A stretch of 64,000 bases of DNA, from positions 8,191,420 to 8,255,419 of the forward strand of contig JARUPZ010000021.1 of assembly GCA_031213475.1 (NCBI GenBank). Reading direction: 5' to 3'. Shown here one piece after another: positions 39,401 through 49,000 of this stretch (within the stretch, counting starts at the first letter, position 1; the number at the start of each line of letters is the position of its first letter). The position numbers and the translations under genes were made by a program. Origin of the DNA: Nereocystis luetkeana. Its lineage: Eukaryota > Sar > Phaeophyceae > Laminariales > Laminariaceae. The notes below the pieces were generated by a model. It made no database searches. It worked only from the letters and a program-made list of their open reading frames with translations, and was not told the origin of the DNA.

Positions 39401-42400
39401 GGTGGCACAGAGAAAAGCAGTAAAACGAATACGAACTTGACCCTTACCCAGAATAATAGTGTCTTAAATATATGTTTGCTACGTGGCGTCGCGTTCTGCA
39501 AATCTTAGCCCTCGGACTGGACTCGACTAGAACGCTCTTGGGCCTATTCTCTGCGCCGCACAGGGGAGCAACACGGTACTAACAGTGGCCCCGCATTGGC
39601 GTGCCCAGCGGCAGACGTCGAACATCACCAGCCATACCACTACCAACAACAACCGCAACAACAACCACCATCAACCACCAAATAACCACCCCCACCACCA
39701 CTACCACCACCCCCCTACCATATAGGGTACGAATGTTTGGGCTGAGTTGGCGTTGGTTGGTGGCGACGCGGTAAAACGCGCCCATCACTGTGTAAGCTCG
39801 ACAACCAGGTTTCTATTTTTGGTGTATATTTGTTTTTGTGCGCGCCGTTGTTGGCAGTGTAGTTAGGTCGTTCGCGCGGGGTGGAGAAAAGAGGGGAACG
39901 ATCGTAACATACGCTGTGTGTATCGTGAGCGACCGACTAGGCAGTCATGTAGTATACCCATGCTGTCTCTGGAAGTAGCCACACCAGAAAAAAACGAACT
40001 CAACGCTGTCATCCATGAGCAAAAAAGGCCCGCCTCACTTCATAGGATGCAACTCACCCTTCGTGCGACGCCCCTGACACCTGACGGCGCTTCGCGTTTG
40101 GTGCAAACAATGTCTACTGGATGCAACTCACCATTCAGGCCACTCGCCGAACACCTCACGGCGCCTCGCGCTTTATGCAAGTAATATCTGCCTGGTAGGT
40201 GAAAACTCGACGCGTTCCGTCCCGGCATTGTAGGGATGCGAGGGTCTACGGTCATACGACTACGGTCATGCATGACAACGGACACCCCCCCGCACCCCCC
40301 CATCCCCCTATCACGCATCCTCTCACCCGAACCCATGGGGGCATCTTTTCCGTTCCTGGTTTATCGTGAGCAGGCGTTTTTCGTCGCGCGGTTCTTCCTT
40401 GCGGCCATCGCGCCGTTCTTGTTTGGCCGGGTGCTGTCTTTGGCACAGGTGGACAAGTACCTCGGGCCCATGACACAGGTGAAACTGCTAGTTTTTGGTA
40501 CTGCGCTCGAAAGGGGCCGACTGGCGGCCTACACTGTTATTAGCTTTGGACCCGTGAGGACCTGTTTAGCCTAGATATGCAGTACGCGAGGGGCCCTGCT
40601 ATGGTGCGGGGGTGCGCCAGTCAACAATACCGGCACTATAGCGGTAACCGGCACTAATTACTCCGCACACTGCCACGCTGCTTAACCCCATCTGTGCGCA
40701 GCAATTCCACGGGCAGTATAGCGGGAAACCGGCACTATGGAAGGACCACTACTGCTGTGCCATTCTGGCCACATCGATCCTTATACTTCCGTCCCGACCA
40801 CCTAAAATATACCGATCTGGACGGAAATGTAAGAACCGCTTAATATTCATGCTCGCGTATAAACGGTACTCATTTTCCCGTCCGGACTGGTACGCGGTAG
40901 GGCATGAGGCATGACTTCGGTTTCTGGTTGAGGCCGGAAATTCTCGTACTATAAAATTTTGGAAATGCGAAGCCGGAGATTTCCGCCGTCTCTTGGCGGA
41001 AATCAGCTAGAAAAACGTGGTCGATTTGGTTTGTTCTTATCAGCACACACAGTTGACGACAGTTACGAATAGCTGTTCACCCGTGCGTTGCTAGCAAGAG
41101 CTTTAACGCCCTATCTTACACCACCCTGGCTACTAATTTAATCGCCGTTTGATGTTGACATTAACGATTAAACCAGTCATATATTTACGGCAAGGGTGGA
41201 CTTACTTCAGTGAGGGCAGTCCGTCAAGGGGCGAGTCTGCCGTCAACCGTCGCATCACGCTTGACTGTAGATGGACGTTAGAGGGGTGAACCGAATATAA
41301 CCTGATGGTTCGTTGCCTTCGTGGGTATATCCCTCGTTTGTGACCTGATTAGACGTGATTAGAGGTCATGATAGCGACGTAAACAGAGGAGTACACAAAG
41401 TCCGACTGTCTGGGAACAACGAGTAAGCAATACGAGTATCATCATAAGCAGCACCCACGCGTGTCATGCACCCGTTTTCCCGATGACATATCCTTTCATC
41501 TCCTTTCCTTTTTAGCCTGGGCTGCGCTATCGTGATTCGTGTGGCAGGCTGCCGGCTTTCCTCCCACTCCATCCTCACCCCGGCGTGCTCCTAATTTTCC
41601 CGTCCGCCGCACCAGATAATATGGGCGATGATGTTTCATCTGGCGCGGTTCTCCGTGTTCATGCTGGTTATCATGGCCAGCTTCGCTCTTGCATTCTTCT
41701 CTCTTTATGGCTCTTGCAACGGCGACCTCGGGACGGCCTATGCGACGCCCAGCGTAGCGCTTCTCTCCATGTTCAAGGCTATGCTGGGAGGCGAGTGACG
41801 CGTAGACGTTGGATGGTATAGCCGTTCATTCCTATAGGTGTTCACTAATATAGCTGTTTATTGAGCGCTGATATAATGACGTTCAATGCTTTGGCCGTCC
41901 GTTCAGCGCTGAGATATAGCCGATCATTGAGATAGGCGTCTCTTTAGCGCTGAGATAGAGCCCCCCATTGGCACAGTCGTCCACTCAGCCCTGATATATG
42001 ACCTTTCGTTGATAGAGACGATTTCTTCAGCGCTGAGATAAAGACGTTCGTTGATATAGCCGTGCATCGAGCGCTGAGATAATGGTCATTCAGCGCTGAT
42101 GTTTTGCCGCGAATGGAGACAGTCGTACAACCAGTGACGTATTATACCGAGGTACCCTTTCTTTCAGCACTGGTATGTGGACGATATTTCACTGCTGAGA
42201 TGTGGCCGTTCGTCCATGGCATGGTAAATCTCCGCACCCCCCCCGCCCCGCCGCCGCCCTCATTTCTGCTCCGACCCAACCATGTTTCGATGCAGATCCT
42301 GATTTCGAGGCGTTTGACCAGGACCGCGACCTGTGCAGTGGCCCAGCCTGGGAGTACGACGCGGGCATCACCCTTCTCGTGATGTACATGGTGACCATGG

Positions 42401-42970
42401 CTATCCTAATGCTGAATCTTCTCATCGCCGTGCTGGGCACGGTGCACGACAGCGTTAGCCAGCACGCGGAGGTGGAGTTTAACCTGGCGCGAAACCAGTT
42501 CATCCAGCGCGGCGCGAGCGTGGTCAACGATGAGCGCCTCCCGCCGCCGTTCAACCTCGTCATGGCGGCCTCCCTCATCGTGATCGATGTATTTGGGGAG
42601 GTTTGTTATCAGCTAGGGCTCTGCCCGACGGTGTGGCCTGGTCACAACCGCGCTGGCGCCAAAGCTGCCGCCGCCGCGGCTGCTGGTGCTCCCGCTTCCG
42701 CTGGTGGAGGTGGTGGTGGTGTGGCTTCGGGCGGGAACGATGGCCACCCCACGCAACGCAAGCCGCGACTATTGCTGGATTCGAAACCCCGCACCTATAT
42801 TGCTCCTGCAGCGGAACCAATCGCATACAATGTTGACGAGGATGGAGGCATGCCGTCAAGGACAAAGTGAGTAGGGTGTAGTTCGTCGTGGTGATGTTGG
42901 TGGAGACTGTGTAGTTGGCTCCGTTGTTGTCGGTGTGGTGGGTCTATGGTGGTGTTGATGATGCTGCTGG

Positions 42971-43001
<31 letters not shown>

Positions 43002-46000
43002 GGCGGTGGTGGTGCAAGTTTTTCTGGTCGCGTCGTTGATGGCGTTGTCGATGGGGTCGCCGCATTCGTCGTTGTTCTTGCCGTCGTCGGTATTGCTGTT
43101 GCCGTTGCCGTCATCGTCGTTGTCAGGTATGGCAAGGGTCAACCATGTAACATCCCATTGTGCGACACATAACGAGTCGCCCCGGCAGTCTAGCGGCTAG
43201 CTTCAAATGCTACCCATGTTCGGATCCCGCCGTGGCGAGAGTTTGACTATATTCGGGAAAAAAGAAGAAACCGCTTTCTAAGAGCGCCTTCGTAGCGTGG
43301 GTAGGCGCAACTCGACGAGGGAAGAACGGGTTTCAGTCTTCTCGGGGTAAAAGTTCAAGGTACGAGTTGTAGTGCTGTAGCGGGGATGGGGGATAAGAGC
43401 CTCCGGATCTGAGCTACTACTACAGTAGGATGGAGTGAGGAAGGAGGGGCGAATACAGTCAAGGGGATTGAACAAAAAAAAACAACGGGTACACTTCTGG
43501 CTCTTGGTTGGACGCGCATGCACGTGTGATTTTCCGCTACCCTTGGTTTGGAAGCAAAGAAAGACACGCAGGGTCTTTAACCCCTCTCGTGCCGTACTGC
43601 GCGGAAACAAATATTTGAGGTGTGAGTACAAGTGTCTTGTCCTCATGAAGGGATGGTTCTAACGTGGTCAAGCCCGGGGGCGGTTGTTAAGTGCTCCAGC
43701 AGTTGTCCCGAGTATCAATCACTCCCCCGTGCCATGCATTCCTCGATCGTCTCTCGTTCTCTCTTTTGATCGATCACAGGTAGAACATGTGACAACGCAG
43801 ACGAGAACAGGCGCACGTTCACACTCTACAAAACATATACGATACAGAAATCGGCGCATGAGACCGCAAATCTTAGTTTTCTCGCTGCACAGGTGGCCGA
43901 AACCCCCTTCTCCCCTGCACAATGTGGGCGTAAAACAATACTTGTGGAGATTTTTGAACAATGCAACACACCTTAAGGGGCAACGACTTGAGAGGCTGCC
44001 GATACCTTGTGGGGACTACAACATTCTTCAATGTCTCCGCGAGGATTTTTGATTGGGCCCACATTGTACAATGGGGGGGGGGTCGCTGCCACCTGCGTAC
44101 GTACTTATAATTAATAATGCTCGTGGACCCTGAAAGGGCTACTGTAGTATACCTAATGGGTTCTTCAGTGGCGCGCCTCGAACGCCTCCATATCTGTCTC
44201 CGTCTTGATTTACCACCTGCAGCACTGTCGAGGAGGCGGAGGAGGACGACCGTCAGGTCGACGATGAGAGCTTCCGGCCGCTGTCGCGGACGAATGCTGT
44301 GCTTGTGCTGCAGGGGGGACTGCAGAGGCTTCTGTTCGCGTGCTCGATGGGCCTCCTCGCGCTGATGGGCAGCGCTATCTTGTGGGTCGTATCCCTGCCC
44401 TCCGTGGCGTTGCGCATCCTGACGTGGCAGTTTTCGGCGGTGAGCGACAGCAGTGGCAGTGGCGTTGGCCCGCCTTCGACAGCTAAAGACTATAGTTGAT
44501 AATCATTACTCACCTTTCAGTGCACTTTCATTCTGAGAGGTATCGCTGGCGATCAGAATGGTTGATAATCCACATCGAACCAACTTCTGACTACTGCTTA
44601 ATTCCGAGAAGTCCCTCAGGCGGTCAAGATGATTGGTAGACCACACCAATTTCTCATTTACATACCTGGTATTTTTGCCGAGAATTTATCTCAGGCGGCC
44701 GGAAAGTTTGATAACCCACGCGCCGATTCCGCACTACACGTGTCGAGAAAACCCCCACTCGGGCGGGGTTTAGGTGATTGGGTCAGGGTTGGCGTATAGA
44801 ACCACGCATATCTCAGCCATTTATTGACGTGAGCGAGAAATCGGGGGTTAACGATGCGAACGGTGTCTCCCCTGTCAGGGTTCCAAACGTCGGGCCCATC
44901 CGATATTTCGGAGAGGACGTATCCTTGACCTGCATGATGCGATTTACGTGCTCCAGGTCACGTCGCCGGGGTCGGAGCCCTATGACCTGCATGGTGCATG
45001 ATCTAGGAACTTGTTTGTTGGGTTGTATTCGTACGATGCAATTCCTGCACGGCGTCTCTAAACGGCAGAAATATGGCATGTCAGTGCTACTCTGCAGTAG
45101 ATCGTGATATAGTCCAAACGTGTGCAGGGTTTGCGTGTCTGCTGTGCGATACGGTGCCAGCCACTGAGTAGCCTACCGTGTTAGCGTACATCAGATAATA
45201 CACCCCCTTGGACGAAGTTCGGAGCATGTTTTTTTTTCGACAATGTGGGAGGTGCGAAGAACCCCGAGCGAGGCGTCTATGGAAAGATTGCTGTTTCGAC
45301 GAGATTTTCACAAAATCAGTATTTTATTGTTCCCCCCTTGCTTTGGGATTTTTCCGGCCCAACAAATCTCTCAGGGGGTGTGCTATGTTTTTACCCTGGG
45401 TGTTATACGGTATGCGGGAGATGCCTAATAGTCAATATTACGGCATGTAGTAGGGAACAGGCGACATCGACGCATTTTGATTGCATTATCATTACACATG
45501 TCAGCTGTACATTCATTCCACTGGTTTGAACATGAACAGTCGCGTCAGTTTTGAAGAGGAATGTGAACTAACCAGCGTTGTTTTTCTCCCCAATACCCTA
45601 GTTCTTGTACGTTGTTTTCGGACATTGTTACATACACGAGTGCCGCCCACGTCTGGGAGTTAGTCTCACAAATATAACTTAAAGTAAGATTTTGCGGCCT
45701 TGCTTCCCAATAATATTCGGATAGTTGTATTTTTCGTCATCAATAGATGATCACGGCTTTGAATCAGCCAGCCTGGTGTGAACACATGAGAACCCCGATA
45801 TATATACATATATATATAATAGGTTTGATAGGCATCGGTGGGCGACAACGCTGTTAAGCACGCCTCTCACTTCGTGAGCTAGACAACCAGGGTACCGTTT
45901 TTGTTTGTTTGTTGGTTTTGGCGGTCACCGCGGCTGGCGGTCGAGATGAACCATTTTTGTGCGGGAAGCACTATACCTCCGCACAAGTGGGATGATTGGA

Positions 46001-49000
46001 TCACGTAGTGTGTATATGGTAAGGCACCCACGAGGAAGTTACATGGTAAACCCACTGCGCTCTCTGGAAGTGGCCACACAAGAAAATAAATCAAATCATT
46101 GGCGCTGTCATCCGTATGCAAGAAAATCCGCCTCGAGAGCAGTTCTTAGCAGGATGCAGCTCGCCCTTCATGCGACTCGCCCAACACCTCACGGCGCTTC
46201 GCGCTTGGTACAAGCAACGTCTACCTGTTCGGTGAAAACCCGACGTGCTTCGTCCCGGCGTTGTAGAAATGCGGGGTCCATGGTCATACCACTACGGCCA
46301 TGCACGACAATGAGTACCCCCACCCCCCCCCTATTATATACTCCGGAGTATAGGTTAGGTTGGCGTCTGTTGGCAACGACACAAACCATGCCGCTCACTA
46401 CTTGAGCTAGACAATCAGGGTACCGATTTTTGTTTTTTGGCGATCGGTCACAGCTGGTTGTTGAGTCATGTCGTTTGTGCGAGTTAAAGAACCTTTTCTC
46501 CGCACAAGTGGGAAATATCGTATCATGCAGTGTTCAAGGTAAGGCACCCAAGAGGCAGTTACATAGTACTCCCATTGCTGTCTCTGGAAATGCCTACACC
46601 AGAAAATATATCAACTAATTAAAGCTGTCATCCATATGCAAGTCCGCCTCACAAGCGGTTCTTAGAGGATGCCGCTCACCCTCCATGCGACTGGCCGGAC
46701 ACCTCAGGGCGCTTCACGCTTGGTGTAGGCAATGTCTGCCTGGTCGGTGAAAACCCGACGTTCTCCGTCCCGGCATTGTAGGGATGCGAGGGCCTATGGT
46801 CATACGACTACGGTCATGCATGATATCGAGTACATCTCTCCTATTGTATACCCCCCCCCCCTGGCCCCTCACGTCTCTCGCTCGCTCCCAGGTGTTTCTC
46901 GCGTGGCGATAGCTCGCGACAACATAGAACACTCCCGGTATCCGCCCGACCTACTTTGAATACCTTAAACGGTGACCATTCTCATCTCTAACCATCCTAA
47001 CGTCGGCCAACCCCGTAAAAAACAAAACGATCAGGCCACAGCCCAACGCCCCCCCCCCCCCCCCCCCCCCTAGGTGCCGAAGGACGTGTTTTCACTCCCA
47101 CAACCTCGAGCAGACGAGATCCCCATGTAGATATACTCCAAGGCCCTCCCCGCGGCCCCCGTTCCTCATGACGTCCTCTCGCCCCGCCAACCTCCAACAA
47201 GCTATCCCTATCTAACCGCCCGCCCTCCCACTCCCTCCTCCCGTGCCTCAACAACGTTTTTCTACTCCCATAACTCCTCTCTCATACATCACCATCCGCC
47301 GCAGAACGGCACCAAGCCAAGCCACCACCTCGACTCCCTTCAAGCCGGGCACGCGCGTCCAGTTCTCTCAGTCCTCATCCACCTATGCGCATCGATCTTC
47401 GGTCTCATAGCCGCGGTCTTGTTCTGCTCCTTCTGTATCCTCGGCTCCATCGTCCTCTGGCTCCGCGGGCTGTGGGGTGTGTTCGACTGGTGGTACAGGA
47501 GGCACACCGCTGAGATTCCGCCTTGCGCTGATGTTGGAAAGGGTGCCGTGATGCCGGGGGCCTCTGGGGTGGACGACAATGTGTGGCGGGTCGCCAAGGA
47601 CATCGTGGAGGTGATTGCGGAATTTGTTCCTGCTGGTTTTCGTCGAACTTGGTTCTGGCGGGCTCGCATGCTCATGGTTTTCCTCCAATCCAATAGGTAG
47701 TGCTAGGGGGGGAGGGGAGGGACGAGGGTTGAGTTGATGACGCGTCGCCAAGGACGTCGTGAATGCGAGATTAAAATTGTTTGACTTCGTATTCTTTTGC
47801 TCAGAAGCCTTGTTGGCTGGATATTGTGGGCGGTACTTGTTGCACCGGGCGTCGAATGCTTGTATGAGGACGTTGCACCCTCGTGTGGTGAAGTAGTGTC
47901 TGTCAGGCGTGGACGACAGCGTCTGGCGAGTCACCAAGGACATCGTGGATGTGAGTTTTAAAATTATTATGGTTTTCCTGGCAAACAAAAGAAACGGGTG
48001 GGGGTGTACCGGAAGGATTGAACTGTTGACGAGTCCCCAAGTATATCGTGGTCACAGAGTTTGAAAAGAACGCTCTATCGTTTTTTTGGTGGCGGGTCGC
48101 CGAGGACATCGTGAACGCGAGTTTGCGTGTTTTTTTTTTCTTCTCGAGGTCTGCATATGCTGGAGGGCAGTAAACAGCCCCGGATAAACCAATGGGGGTT
48201 TCCATCCCGTAACCGTACCCGCTTGGTGATACGAACCTAAACGAGATGCGTACTTTGACGACAACAAGCAGCAGCGACCCATGGAATATTTAGCAAACCT
48301 GGCTCACACTTAGGCCCAGATTAAAAATGTTTCCTACATTTAGCTACGAGTTGTAGTGATGGCGAGTCGCCGAGAACACCGTGCGGGTTTGAAACGTTTT
48401 ATAGTTTCCATCGAGACCCATAATCGCTTCACGGGTGGGCAGAACACCCCCCTGTTTCAACATCCTACTGGAAGGTGGGCTACAGCCGTCAGGCCTCTTA
48501 AGCGTCTTTTTGTGAAGCGAGGACGCAAACTCCGGAGAACGTAGGCAAACCCGCACCCACGCGCGACTTGTATACTTTTACAAAAATAATTTGTTTTCTG
48601 AGGGTCAGAGTACCCAGGATCCATCATGTACGCAAAAGCTGTGTATTCAATTATTTCTACTCAGCATGTTTTTTTCCTGATTACTATGTTCCCTCTCCCG
48701 TAGTAGAACGCCTGCCTTTTGCCGGCCTTTTATCAGGGCCTTAAAATGTGGGAATCCCGTTCGCTTATCTTCGGGCGGGGGGGGGCAGAGGTTGTATTGA
48801 TCGTACATACCCGGGGATAGGACGCGGATGCCAGTGTAGCGCTTCCGTAGGGATGTTGCCAAGCACGAAACGCGAAGAAGCTACGTAACGCTAAGCGTCC
48901 GGCGGCAGAAGTGATAACCTCCTTGTGTGTGTTTTCTCCGAAGTTTGTCAATGTTGGATACCACTTTCTATCTCACCGCGCGTACTCCGATGGTTGGGTT

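Larger units (their letters stand above)
44440..47304 (+). other. Intron 22 overview
   Basis: Holds a GATCATCTAC copy (44905), two tandem 500-bp family copies (45795, 46325), long C runs (22 C at 47049-47070) and otherwise AT-rich sequence without exons. 44500-44900 and 45150-45790 show nothing recognisable. Confidence 0.4.

Noticed and set aside
41616..41794. Exon 20 using the GT donor at 41795
   Set aside because: It gives phase 2, which makes exon 21 hit a stop at once; the GC donor gives the LGD filter and an open frame.
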